This document shows positions 42,174 through 50,183 of a stretch of DNA of 64,000 nt, piece by piece. The notes beneath the pieces were generated by a model. The model ran no database searches. It was not told the origin of the DNA and was given only the letters and a program-made list of their open reading frames with translations. Positions within the stretch are counted from its first letter, which is position 1; every line of letters starts with the position of its first letter. The translations under genes and the position numbers were made by a program. Source of the stretch: JADLGL01 sp963732865 (GTDB lineage: Bacteria > Pseudomonadota > Alphaproteobacteria > Rhizobiales > Kaistiaceae); the NCBI GenBank assembly GCA_963732865.1, contig CAVTBC010000004.1:806001-870000 (forward strand). The letters run 5' to 3'.

Positions 42174-42965
42174 ATGCAAACCAGCTCTGAAGGCGTGGCC
42201 GAAATCGCCGGCCACGAAGGTATCGTCTTGTCGCCCTATCGCGACAGCGTTGGCGTGTGGACCTTCGGCGTGGGCCACACCGCGTCGGCAGGTCTGCCCG
42301 ATCCGGCAGCGATGGCGAAAGGCGTGGCGCAGCCTTTGGCGCCGGCGCTCGATGTCTTTCGCCGCGACCTCAAACATTTCGAGGATCGCGTCAAAGCAGC
42401 GGTGAAGGTGCCGCTCGAACAGCACGAATTCGACGCGCTGGTGAGCTTCGATTTCAACACGGGCGGCATCCTGCGCGCACGGCTGACCCGGCTGCTCAAT
42501 GCGGGCGATAGGGAAGGCGCAATCGCGGCCTTCGACGGCTGGCACCGACCGCCGGAAATCATTCCTCGCCGCGACAAGGAGAAGCGCCTGTTCCGCGATG
42601 GCGTCTATGCCAATAGGGGCATGGCGACGATCTTCACCGCCGACGCCGAGGGCAGGGTGGCCTGGAGCGGCGGCACGCGGATCAATGCGCTGGCGCTGCT
42701 GTCGCCCAAGGTTGCGGTGACGGACTGGGTTGCCCAGCCGGACGATCCCGGTCCGGACCCCGATCCGGAACCGGAAGAGGGCAAGGCCGATATGGGTGCC
42801 GTTGCGGCCGGCGGCGCGGGGTTCCTCGCGCTGCTGGCGCTGCTGGGCAAGCTGGCGCTCTGGGCGGCGCTCGTCGCAGCGGTTGCCGGGGCCGGATTTC
42901 TCGCCTGGCGCTATCGCGACCGGCTGAAGGCGTTCTTCCGCCGCTTCAGCGGGAGGGCGGCATGA
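42174..42965 (+). CDS. GH24 phage lysozyme (endolysin) with C-terminal membrane segment
   Basis: 263 residues. The catalytic triad has exactly T4-lysozyme spacing: Glu15 (GHEG), Asp24 (YRDSVG) and Thr30 (VWTFGVGHT). The lysozyme domain covers about residues 1-150, with VSFDFNTGG later. Unusually, an acidic proline-rich linker (PDDPGPDPDPEPEEG) leads to a long hydrophobic stretch (FLALLALLGKLALWAALVAAV) and a basic tail. The enzyme may be held in the membrane until released. ATG at 42174 has GGAG upstream. It overlaps the next gene by 4 bp (ATGA). Confidence 0.88.
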   Translation: MQTSSEGVAEIAGHEGIVLSPYRDSVGVWTFGVGHTASAGLPDPAAMAKGVAQPLAPALDVFRRDLKHFEDRVKAAVKVPLEQHEFDALVSFDFNTGGILRARLTRLLNAGDREGAIAAFDGWHRPPEIIPRRDKEKRLFRDGVYANRGMATIFTADAEGRVAWSGGTRINALALLSPKVAVTDWVAQPDDPGPDPDPEPEEGKADMGAVAAGGAGFLALLALLGKLALWAALVAAVAGAGFLAWRYRDRLKAFFRRFSGRAA

Positions 42966-43216
42966 GCAATTATCGCAAGCTCATCGCCGGCATCGTCGGC
43001 ATCTCACTCATCCTGCTGAAGCATTTCACCGGCATCGAGTTGCCCGGCCTCGGCGACAATATCGTCGAGGTGGCGATGGCGATCGGGACGTGGGTGTCGG
43101 TGTGGTGGTTTCCGAACACGCCATCCTCTTCTTCCCAACAGCGGAACACCGCTGTTGGCGGGTTTGACGGAGAGTTTGCCGGCGGCGGCGAGGCCGGGAA
43201 AAGCGGTCGTCAATGA
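42962..43216 (+). CDS. Small membrane protein, possible holin
   Basis: 84 residues: a short basic N-terminus, two hydrophobic stretches (LIAGIVGISLILLKHF and IVEVAMAIGTWVSVWWF) and a polar tail. Position directly after the lysozyme with overlapping start and stop codons fits a holin that permeabilises the inner membrane. No family signature is recognised, so this is inferred from size and context. Confidence 0.6.
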   Translation: MSNYRKLIAGIVGISLILLKHFTGIELPGLGDNIVEVAMAIGTWVSVWWFPNTPSSSSQQRNTAVGGFDGEFAGGGEAGKSGRQ

Positions 43217-43635
43217 TTGCGCTACTGACACGCGTTTGGCGTTGGCTTACCGGCAGCGGGCTCAGTCGCCTGATCGAAGCCTACGCGGCCAAGAAGGACA
43301 GCGAGGTCGAGCGCGAGCGGATCGAAGCGGACGTGCTGAAGGCGCGCATCGACGCGTCGATCGCCGGCGCGCGCAACGCCGCCGAGATCCGCAAGGCGAC
43401 TTCCGGCTTCTGGGAGATGCGTCTGCTGACCTTTTTTATCGCCGCGCCATTCGTATTGCACGCCGCCGCTGTCGGCCTCGACACGACGTTCAGGTTCGGC
43501 TGGGGAATCCCGGCCTATCCGCCGCCCTTCAACGATTGGGAAGGCGCAATCCTGTTGTCCTTCTTCGGCGTCTATGGCCTCAGCCGCGGCGCGACGGCCA
43601 TCGCCGCTGCAGTCATTTCGCGGCGGCGAGACTAG
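43213..43635 (+). CDS. Membrane protein of the lysis cassette (holin/spanin-like)
   Basis: 140 residues. A soluble amphipathic, charged helix (KKDSEVERERIEADVLKARI) is followed by two hydrophobic helices (MRLLTFFIAAPFVLHAAAV, GAILLSFFGVYGLSRGATAI). It resembles three-segment phage holin-like proteins in alphaproteobacteria. It overlaps the preceding gene by 4 bp (ATGA), so three lysis-type genes form one translationally coupled unit. Chromosomal-type DNA starts at about 43636. Confidence 0.65.
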   Translation: MIALLTRVWRWLTGSGLSRLIEAYAAKKDSEVERERIEADVLKARIDASIAGARNAAEIRKATSGFWEMRLLTFFIAAPFVLHAAAVGLDTTFRFGWGIPAYPPPFNDWEGAILLSFFGVYGLSRGATAIAAAVISRRRD

Positions 43636-43649
43636 TTGCCGCCACCAAT

Positions 43650-43663
43650 TCACGGTTCCGTGA
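43650..43663. promoter_or_regulatory. Perfect palindrome upstream of the exporter gene
   Basis: TCACGG-TT-CCGTGA, a perfect 6+2+6 dyad about 100 bp before the exporter start, followed at about 43675 by GTACAGCGTAC. The size and position suit a dimeric repressor binding site. No regulator gene is adjacent. Confidence 0.4.
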
Positions 43664-43751
43664 TCGGTCTCGTTCGTACAGCGTACTGGCAGGATCGATT
43701 TGGAGCGCCTATCTGAGTGCCGCGTTGTGCGGCGGGATAGGGCGACGAAAA

Positions 43752-45566
43752 TTGGCCGATGTCGATGTGAGTGGAGCCGTTCCGGCGACGGGACGGCGGC
43801 GTTGGGGCCGGGCGCAGGCCGGAGGCGAGGCGGCTAAGCCGCGGGCGAAGCTACGCGATATCTGGCCGCATATCCGCGAGCACAAGCGCATCCTCATCAT
43901 TATCGCCGTTGTTTCGCTGGTCGCCAGCGGGCTGGCGCTTCTGCAGCCGCTGGTGTTGCAGGGGCTGATCAATACCGTCGGCTCTGGCGGCGCGATCGGT
44001 TCGTCGCTGTGGCTCCTGATCGGGCTGACACTCGGGACGGCAGGCTTCAGCGCCGCCCAGTCGTTCCTGCTGCGCCGCACCGCCGAGGGTGTCGTCCTCG
44101 GTACGCGCAAGACGCTGGTCTGGCATCTCTTCCACCTGCCGATTGTCGAATTCGACCGGCGCCGTGTCGGCGATCTCATTTCCCGCGTCGGCGCGGACAC
44201 GACGCTTTTCCGTCAGGTGATCACATCCGGCCTGTTCGACATCGTCTCCTCGGTGCTGATGTTCTTCGGCGCGATGGCGCTGATGGCGACGATCGATGTG
44301 ACGCTGCTGCTGATCACCCTCGGCGCGATCGCGGTGGGCACTGCCGCCGTCCTCACCCTCGGCATGGCGATGCGGCGCGCCAGCCTCAGGGCGCAGAACA
44401 ATGTCGGCGACATGACGGCCGCCGTCGAACGGGCGCTCGGCGCCATCCGCTCCGTGCGCGCCGCCGGTGCGACAGAACGCGAAAGCGAGCGCGTCGGCGA
44501 AGAGGCGACGAAGGTTTATCGCCAGGGCGTGCAATTGGCGGCGCTCGGCGCCTTCGTGCAGCCGATCATGTCGATCTGTATCCAGGGCGCCTTCGTCATC
44601 GTGCTCGGCTATGGCGGCTATCGCGTCGTCACCGGCGTCATGCAGATTGGCGACCTCGTCGCCTTCCTGCTTTATCTCTTCGCCCTGGTCATGCCGCTTG
44701 GCTCTGCGATCGGCGCGTTCACCACGATCCAGTCCGGCCTCGCCGCGCTCGATCGCATGCAGGAAGTGCTCAACCTGCCGCTGGAGAACGCCGACGAAGC
44801 GAGTCTCCCGGCGCGGCCCAAGACCCTGCCTGCCGCCGACAGCATTCTTTCCTTCGAACATGTGGGCTTCGCCTATGAGAACGGGCCGCCGGTGCTGGAG
44901 GATGTCAGCTTCACCGTCGAGCGTGGATCGCGGACAGCGATCGTCGGACCCTCGGGTGCCGGCAAATCGTCGATCCTGTCGCTGATTGAGCGCTTCTATG
45001 ATCCGGCGTCCGGCCGCGTGCTCTTCGACGGTATTGACGTGACGACCATCCGGCGGTCCGACCTTCGCCGCGGCATCGCCTATGTCGAGCAAGAGGCCCC
45101 GGTCCTTGCCGGGACGCTGGCCGACAATCTCCGTCTTGCCGCGCCCGATGCCACCGACGCCGAGCTGCTGAACGCGATGGAAGAGGTTGGGCTGACCTCG
45201 CTGACGGAGCGCACGGAGGCGGGGCTCGCGATGCCGGTCGGCGATGGCGGCGTCCTGCTCTCGGGCGGACAGCGGCAACGCCTTGCCTGGGCGCGGGCCT
45301 TCCTCGCCGGCGGCGACCTTCTGCTGCTCGACGAGCCGACATCCAGCGTCGATTCACGCACCGAGGCGGCGCTGCAGGATGCGCTGCGCAAGGTCGGGCA
45401 GAACCGCACGGTGCTCGTCGTCGCACACCGCCTGGCAACCGTTGCCGATTCTGACAAGATCATCGTTCTGGAAGCGGGCCGCGTCGTGGCTACCGGAACG
45501 CATGCCGAACTCCTCAAATCGTCGCCGCTTTACAACGAACTCGCCCGGCACCAGTTGCTCGCCTAG
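43752..45566 (+). CDS. ABC exporter with fused membrane and ATPase domains (MsbA/LmrA-like)
   Basis: About 604 residues: six transmembrane helices (starting IIIAVVSLVASGLALLQ, with further helices such as VSSVLMFFGAMALMATI and ICIQGAFVIVLGYGGY), then a nucleotide-binding domain with Walker A GPSGAGKS, signature LLSGGQRQRLAWARA, Walker B DLLLLDEPTSSVD and His-loop AHRLAT. It should function as a homodimer for lipid, peptide or drug export. The start is ambiguous: TTG at 43752 has AGGG nine bases upstream; TTG 43725 and GTG 43767 are in frame. It lies between the lysis genes and the coiled-coil gene at 45690. Confidence 0.88.
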   Translation: MADVDVSGAVPATGRRRWGRAQAGGEAAKPRAKLRDIWPHIREHKRILIIIAVVSLVASGLALLQPLVLQGLINTVGSGGAIGSSLWLLIGLTLGTAGFSAAQSFLLRRTAEGVVLGTRKTLVWHLFHLPIVEFDRRRVGDLISRVGADTTLFRQVITSGLFDIVSSVLMFFGAMALMATIDVTLLLITLGAIAVGTAAVLTLGMAMRRASLRAQNNVGDMTAAVERALGAIRSVRAAGATERESERVGEEATKVYRQGVQLAALGAFVQPIMSICIQGAFVIVLGYGGYRVVTGVMQIGDLVAFLLYLFALVMPLGSAIGAFTTIQSGLAALDRMQEVLNLPLENADEASLPARPKTLPAADSILSFEHVGFAYENGPPVLEDVSFTVERGSRTAIVGPSGAGKSSILSLIERFYDPASGRVLFDGIDVTTIRRSDLRRGIAYVEQEAPVLAGTLADNLRLAAPDATDAELLNAMEEVGLTSLTERTEAGLAMPVGDGGVLLSGGQRQRLAWARAFLAGGDLLLLDEPTSSVDSRTEAALQDALRKVGQNRTVLVVAHRLATVADSDKIIVLEAGRVVATGTHAELLKSSPLYNELARHQLLA

Positions 45567-45689
45567 GTCACTGCCGCATGTCGTTCCGACGGCTCTGGCC
45601 GATCCGGAACCACATCCGCCGCACAGCGGCCCGCCCGGCGCCGCTTTGGCCGGGACGGCCAACCACACAATCCATCTCCGAGGTGCCCG

Positions 45690-46103
45690 ATGACGGATCA
45701 GCACGAGCCGCCGGACGGTAACGGCACACGCCGCGTCATCGATCGCCTGGCAACCCTGTCCGTGCCGGCGTTGCTTGGCGCGCTCGGCATCGTGCTGTGG
45801 AGCATGCTTGCCGGCGTCGTCGAGGGGGTGGCCGCCAACCGTTCCGCGATCATCGAGCTCAAGGCGGCGGTCGAGACGCTGACGGCGATGGTCGACGAGC
45901 GGACGAACGACCTGTGGACGGCGACCCAGGCGGCGCAGCAGCAGGTGGTTCAGGGCCTCGTCGACGCGGCGCAGAACGAGCAGCTGACCGAGACTCGGCA
46001 ACAACTGCAGCAGCACCAGTCGCGGCTCGAGGCAATGGCGATTGACCTTGCGGTGGGCGATCGGCGTCTCGGCGCGTTGGAGGATGCCGCCGGCACCGAA
46101 TAG
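45690..46103 (+). CDS. Single-helix coiled-coil protein, possibly phage-derived
   Basis: 137 residues: a short basic N-terminus with RRVIDRLATLSVPALLGAL, a hydrophobic helix (PALLGALGIVLWSMLAGVV) and a long coiled coil (NRSAIIELKAAVETLTAMV, QQLQQHQSRLEAMAIDLAV). This is the plan of spanin-like or accessory lysis proteins found near phage lysis genes, but it is also shared by unrelated membrane proteins. A strong terminator 36 bp after the stop, like those elsewhere in the phage blocks, favours a phage origin. Function is uncertain. Confidence 0.55.
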   Translation: MTDQHEPPDGNGTRRVIDRLATLSVPALLGALGIVLWSMLAGVVEGVAANRSAIIELKAAVETLTAMVDERTNDLWTATQAAQQQVVQGLVDAAQNEQLTETRQQLQQHQSRLEAMAIDLAVGDRRLGALEDAAGTE

Positions 46104-46139
46104 GGGCTCCGTCGATCCGCGCACAATTCAGCAGTAAAA

Positions 46140-46173
46140 CCCGGGCCGCCCTTCGGGGCGGCCCGGGTTTTTT
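46140..46173 (+). terminator. Strong intrinsic terminator at the right edge of the phage-type DNA
   Basis: CCCGGGCCGCCC-TTCG-GGGCGGCCCGGG followed by TTTTTT: 12-bp perfect stem and UUCG tetraloop. It lies 36 bp past the + strand gene and just before the convergent gene at 46193. Confidence 0.9.
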
Positions 46174-46192
46174 GCGTTTTGAACGTGAGCAA

Positions 46193-47440
46193 TCAGTGCT
46201 GGGTGGTGCGCTGCAGGGCTCTGACGCGCTTCGACAGCGAACGGCGCTGCCCGCCTGCCTTTTTGCCTTCGCTGCCGTTGTCCGAAGCGGCGAGGGTGGT
46301 GAGCTCCGGAATGCCCATATCTTCCTGATAGGAATGGGTGAGGCGCGAGACCTCGCCGGCAATGTCGTTGAGGCGCTCGCGCAGCATCGCGTTCTGGATG
46401 CGCTCGGCCTCCCAGTCGTCGCCGGCTATGCGCTGCAATTCGGCGTTCTCGCCGATCAGCCGTTCATGCTGCTGCTGCAGAGTTGCGAGTTCGGCGGTGA
46501 GCGCATCGCGCTCACCCTCCAGCCGTGCCATGGCGTGCTGCAGTTCTTCCGAGGGGTCGCGGCGGCTGAGTTCGTCCATCTCGACGAGCAACTGCGAAAT
46601 ACGCGCCGAGGTGTCGGCATTGGCCGCCTCGCTCTCAAGCAGGCGACGCTCGAGCTCGGCATAGGCGCCAGTGCGTTCGGCGGCGACGCTTTGCAGGCGC
46701 TCGATCTCGCGGTCGCGGGCATCGATCTCCGAGATCCGCGCCTTCTGTTCCTTCTCGCTTCCGGCAAGGCGCCGCTCGACGGTCTGCAGTTGCTGTTCCA
46801 GCACCGCCTTGGCCGATTGTGCTTCGCCGAGTTCGGTCTGCAGCTTGGTGCGCTCGATCTGCAGCGCCGTCTGGCGCGACTTCGCCGAGGCGAGATGATC
46901 GCGCAGGTTTTCGAGTTCGGTGCCCTTGGCGACGAGTTCGACCGTTTGCTCTTCATTGGCAGCGGCAGCGCGCTTCAGGGTCGTCTCAACCTGCTCCAAG
47001 GCGCGGCTGCGTTCGGAGAGCGTGTGCCGCAGGGTGCCCAGTTCCGCCGTGGTTTCGGCGATACGGTCCTCGCGGCGATGCAGCAGATTGTGCAATTCGC
47101 TCTCCCGCTCTTCCAGTTTCTCCAAGACCTCGACGCGGCGGGCCTGTTCCTCGGCGAGGCGGCCGATGAGATCGCGTTTCTGGTTGATGTCGACCAATTG
47201 CTCGCCGGCTTTCTGCCTTAGCTGCTCGACGGTCGTCTCAAGCCGCCGGGCGGACATGGCGAATTCGGCCCGGAGCTGATCCTTGTCAGCCTGGATTTCA
47301 GAGAGATTGGCGGGGACGGCGTGTTCGATCCGGGCGCGGGTCAAACGCACCGCGCGGCGCCAAAGGATCGGGGCGATCATCAGCGCCAGCAAGCCGGCCG
47401 TAGCCAGCCCAAGCACGAAATACATGCCCGATTCGATCAA
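46193..47440 (-). CDS. Single-pass membrane protein with long coiled coil
   Basis: 415 residues. One N-terminal hydrophobic helix (MYFVLGLATAGLLALMIAPIL) and then almost uninterrupted heptad-type coiled coil to about residue 380 (LETTVEQLRQKAGEQ, LEKLEERESELHNLLH, LQSVAAERTGAYAELE), ending in a basic tail (KRVRALQRT). The segment IEHAVPANLSEIQADKDQLRAEFAMS is, as far as I recall, well conserved in Hyphomicrobiales. Start: TTG at 47440 or ATG at 47425. Located next to eipA and transcribed with the same orientation. Likely an envelope or division-associated structural protein; function unproven. Confidence 0.75.
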   Translation of the reverse strand: MIESGMYFVLGLATAGLLALMIAPILWRRAVRLTRARIEHAVPANLSEIQADKDQLRAEFAMSARRLETTVEQLRQKAGEQLVDINQKRDLIGRLAEEQARRVEVLEKLEERESELHNLLHRREDRIAETTAELGTLRHTLSERSRALEQVETTLKRAAAANEEQTVELVAKGTELENLRDHLASAKSRQTALQIERTKLQTELGEAQSAKAVLEQQLQTVERRLAGSEKEQKARISEIDARDREIERLQSVAAERTGAYAELERRLLESEAANADTSARISQLLVEMDELSRRDPSEELQHAMARLEGERDALTAELATLQQQHERLIGENAELQRIAGDDWEAERIQNAMLRERLNDIAGEVSRLTHSYQEDMGIPELTTLAASDNGSEGKKAGGQRRSLSKRVRALQRTTQH

Positions 47441-47554
47441 GATTCGGGTCTCCGATCGAGGCCTTCACATTTGTGGCCGGCAGCGCCGGCACACGTCATT
47501 CCCCTCTATTGATACGCCACCTACGCGGAAGTCCACTCAAGCTTCAAGATTTGG

Positions 47555-48133
47555 CTAAAATGGTAACCAGGTCGGCTGATCGGTGAATTTGAGATAGCCG
47601 ACGGACAGGCCAAGGCGCGCGCCGACACCAGAGACGATGTTGACGATGGTCACGCCGCCCCAGGTCATCACGTTCATGCCGACGCCACCGACGACATACG
47701 CGGTTCCGGCGACGCCCGGGAAGCGATGGAAGAGCGTGTCGACGGTCGGCAGGCCATAGACCAGCATCATCGTCCGGGACGCGTCGGCACCGATATCGAA
47801 GCCGATTGACGGGCCCTGCCAATAGATCGGGAAAGTGCCCATGTTTTGGGTGTAGAGCGTGCCTTCGCCGTAGCGGACACCGCCGAAAAAGGCGCCACCG
47901 ACCGTCTGTCCGAGGACATAGCCATTGGGCAGGCCATAGCGGCTCACCGCCTCTTCAATCACCGCGGCAAGATTGCCGGAGATCTGGCCAAAGAAATCGT
48001 TGCCGGTGGTGATCAACTGGTCGGCGGTGAAATCGTTGCGGGCCTGTGCATCGGCCTGATGGGCCGCGAGGCCGGAGATCGACAGCGACAGCAGAAGCGC
48101 ACTGAGCCAACGCGACACAACGGAGCGGGTCAT
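47555..48133 (-). CDS. eipA: EipA-like envelope integrity protein (DUF1134)
   Basis: 192 residues. Signal peptide VSRWLSALLLSLSISGLAA (start ATG 48133) and the DUF1134 domain: LPNGYVLGQTVGGAFFGGV, YGEGTLYTQNMGTFPIYWQGPS, GADASRTMMLVYGLPTVD, GMNVMTWGGVTIVNI. EipA is a periplasmic beta-barrel-like protein that supports envelope integrity in Brucella and is tied to the CtrA/ChpT system there. Here too it is divergent from chpT, supporting orthology. The shared intergenic region (48134-48356) has GANTC sites at 48210 and 48326. Confidence 0.88.
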   Translation of the reverse strand: MTRSVVSRWLSALLLSLSISGLAAHQADAQARNDFTADQLITTGNDFFGQISGNLAAVIEEAVSRYGLPNGYVLGQTVGGAFFGGVRYGEGTLYTQNMGTFPIYWQGPSIGFDIGADASRTMMLVYGLPTVDTLFHRFPGVAGTAYVVGGVGMNVMTWGGVTIVNIVSGVGARLGLSVGYLKFTDQPTWLPF

Positions 48134-48356
48134 CGGATGGTTCTCCCTCAAAGACGGGCGGGAACAGGCCGCCGCCTGAACCGGTCCATTGTCCGGGAAA
48201 CGCCGGACCGAATCAACGCGGACATTTGGGGGCAAAATAGAGCAAACTGGGCAGCGCGTCGAACGGACCCGCCGGTTGGCAGGGTCGGTGTTCGCATGTA
48301 TCCGGTCGGGGTCGCGAAGCGGCGCGATTCGAACAAGGGCGACGAGGAAGAGCGGC

Positions 48357-49004
48357 ATGGTCGACGTGACGGAACTGGAAGCGCACGACCTGGCGGCGCT
48401 GCTGTGCAGCCGGGTGTGCCACGATATCATTTCGCCCGTCGGCGCCATCACCAACGGCCTGGAAGTCCTGGAGGAGGAAGATGGCGAAGAGATGAAGGCG
48501 ATCGCCTTTGATCTCATTCGCAAGAGCGCCAATCAGGCCTCCGCGAAGCTGCAATTCGCCCGTCTTGCCTTTGGTGCCGCCGGTTCAGCGGGCGCCGAGA
48601 TCGACCTCGCCGATGCGGAGAAGGTGGCCGGTGGGCTGATGCAGAGCGAGAAGGCCGAGCTCAGCTGGGAAGCGCCGCGGGCGCTGATGAGCAAGAACCG
48701 CGTCAAGCTCCTCCTCAACATGCTGCTGATCGCCATTTCCGCGGTGCCGCGCGGCGGTGCGATCAAAGTCACGGTGTCGGAGCCGGTCGACGCCCCGACC
48801 TTCCGGTTCGAATGCAGCGGCCCCAACGCCCGCTTGCCGCCATCGCTGGAGCGCCTTGTACCGGGCGACATCGCCGGTGAGACGATCGATGCTCATGCGG
48901 TGCAGCCCTATTATGCTGGGCTTCTGGCGCGCCTGTCGCGCATGCGGGTCGCCGGCAGCGTGGAAGGCGAGACGATTGTCATCACGGCCCGTCCGGTCGC
49001 CTGA
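48357..49004 (+). CDS. chpT: Histidine phosphotransferase ChpT
   Basis: 215 residues. ChpT relays phosphate from CckA to CtrA and CpdR. The phosphoryl-accepting His is in the helix SRVCHDIISPVGAITNGLEVL. The dimerisation helix pair continues with MKAIAFDLIRKSANQASAKL. The C-terminal part is a degenerate Bergerat-type fold (LLNMLLIAISAVPRGGAI) lacking ATP-binding boxes, as in the family. GAGGAAGAG precedes the ATG at 48357. It stands upstream of CheA/response-regulator-like genes and close to ctrA, the conserved order in many relatives. Confidence 0.9.
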   Translation: MVDVTELEAHDLAALLCSRVCHDIISPVGAITNGLEVLEEEDGEEMKAIAFDLIRKSANQASAKLQFARLAFGAAGSAGAEIDLADAEKVAGGLMQSEKAELSWEAPRALMSKNRVKLLLNMLLIAISAVPRGGAIKVTVSEPVDAPTFRFECSGPNARLPPSLERLVPGDIAGETIDAHAVQPYYAGLLARLSRMRVAGSVEGETIVITARPVA

Positions 49005-49110
49005 CCCCCCGAATTTCCAACTCATTTTAGCGTCTCTTAACCAATCCGGCCGATGGTGGCGGCAGGGATAGCGGCGAAGCGCTTTGGTTGTCGCCGCGAT
49101 CGAGATTTTC

Positions 49111-49812
49111 ATGATCGACCGGGCTGCGATGGCAGAGCATTTCAGGGCTGAGCAATGTGCACCTCGTTGGGCGGCTCGCCTGTGGTCGCTCCCGGCAGCG
49201 CTGGCGCATCTCAGTAGCTTCACCGCCGACCGGGCCGGGCAGATCGGCAAGTCCGCCTCGCTCACGGTCAAATGTCAGCCGATCCTGGTGCGGCAGGCGA
49301 TTATTGATGCGGTGATCCCGACTCTGGTCCAATTCCTGCGCAATGCGATCGAGCACGGCATCGAGACGCCGACCGAGCGGTTGGTCGCAGGCAAAGCACT
49401 CACCGGCGCACTGTCGATCGCTGTTGCCGCCAATAATGGCGTTCTCCTGATTTCCGTGAGCGATGACGGCCGCGGGATCGAGGACGAACAGATCGTGCAG
49501 ACGACCGGGGCGATCGCGGTTTCCTCCGACGCCCTCCATGCGGCCAACAGCGATGCTTGGCGCAGCCTGTTGCTGCGGCACGGAATTGCGGTTGAGGGCA
49601 ACCGACGCCACGTCTTTGGCCTGAAGCGCGCCGCTGCCCGTCTATCCGGAGTTCGCGGCCGGATCGGTTTCCGCAGTGAAGCCGGGCAGGGGACGACATT
49701 CCAGATGACGATACCGATGCATGGCGACGACGTCGTGGTCATGTCCGGTAGCGCCGAGCAAAGGCCGGCGCGTGATCTGACGGCCGCGGCGTCGGCCCCG
49801 GGGGGCAGGTAA
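49111..49812 (+). CDS. CheA-like histidine kinase ATPase fragment
   Basis: 233 residues resembling only the catalytic domain of a CheA-type kinase: the N-box region LVQFLRNAIEHGIETPTER and the ATP-binding G1 loop ISVSDDGRGIEDEQI are present, and FRSEAGQGTTFQMTIP ends the ATPase fold. No HPt (P1), dimerisation or CheW-like (P5) domain is visible, and the usual GRGVGMDVV box is replaced by RHVFGLKRA, so activity is doubtful. ATG at 49111 (or TTG 49084). Lies between chpT and a single-domain response regulator. It looks like a shortened remnant of a larger kinase. Confidence 0.65.
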   Translation: MIDRAAMAEHFRAEQCAPRWAARLWSLPAALAHLSSFTADRAGQIGKSASLTVKCQPILVRQAIIDAVIPTLVQFLRNAIEHGIETPTERLVAGKALTGALSIAVAANNGVLLISVSDDGRGIEDEQIVQTTGAIAVSSDALHAANSDAWRSLLLRHGIAVEGNRRHVFGLKRAAARLSGVRGRIGFRSEAGQGTTFQMTIPMHGDDVVVMSGSAEQRPARDLTAAASAPGGR

Positions 49813-49817
49813 CGCCA

Positions 49818-50183
49818 ATGGCGCATTTTCTCGTCGCTGACGATTCGAGCGTGATCCGAAAGGTGGCGCGGCGGATCTGCGAAGATTTCTCGTTCACCGT
49901 GTCCGAAGCCGAAGATGGCGAGCAGGCGCTGGAGCAGTGCCGCAAGCATATGCCGGATGCCATCCTGGTCGACTGGCACATGCCGGTGATGGACGGGCTG
50001 GAGTTCATCCGCGAACTTCGCAGCATGGAAGGCGGCAAGGATCCCAAGGTGATCTTCTGCCTCACCGAATACAACATCGCCCATATCGGACGGGCGAAGC
50101 GCGCCGGCGCCGATGATCACATGCTGAAGCCGTTCGACAAGGAAGCGATGGAAGCCAAGCTTCACGAGGTCGGCATCCTTTGA
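49818..50183 (+). CDS. Single-domain response regulator (CheY-like)
   Basis: 121 residues, receiver domain only. The acidic pair in VADDSSVIRK, phospho-acceptor Asp in ILVDWHMPVMDG, switch Thr in FCLTEY and Lys in MLKPFD are all in place, so it should be phosphorylated. It lies 5 bp after the CheA-like fragment and its stop overlaps the next start (TTGA). In related genomes a small response regulator commonly follows chpT; its partner kinase cannot be named. Confidence 0.88.
   Translation: MAHFLVADDSSVIRKVARRICEDFSFTVSEAEDGEQALEQCRKHMPDAILVDWHMPVMDGLEFIRELRSMEGGKDPKVIFCLTEYNIAHIGRAKRAGADDHMLKPFDKEAMEAKLHEVGIL

Noticed and set aside
43851..45278. 475-codon minus strand frame opposite the ABC exporter
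   Set aside because: Shadow of the exporter gene, extremely rich in Arg, His and Asp.
3890..46173. Identification as an RcGTA-type gene transfer agent
   Set aside because: The coat, portal, scaffold and terminase resemble P22-like short-tailed phages rather than the HK97/siphovirus-like RcGTA set, and key tail genes of RcGTA are absent.
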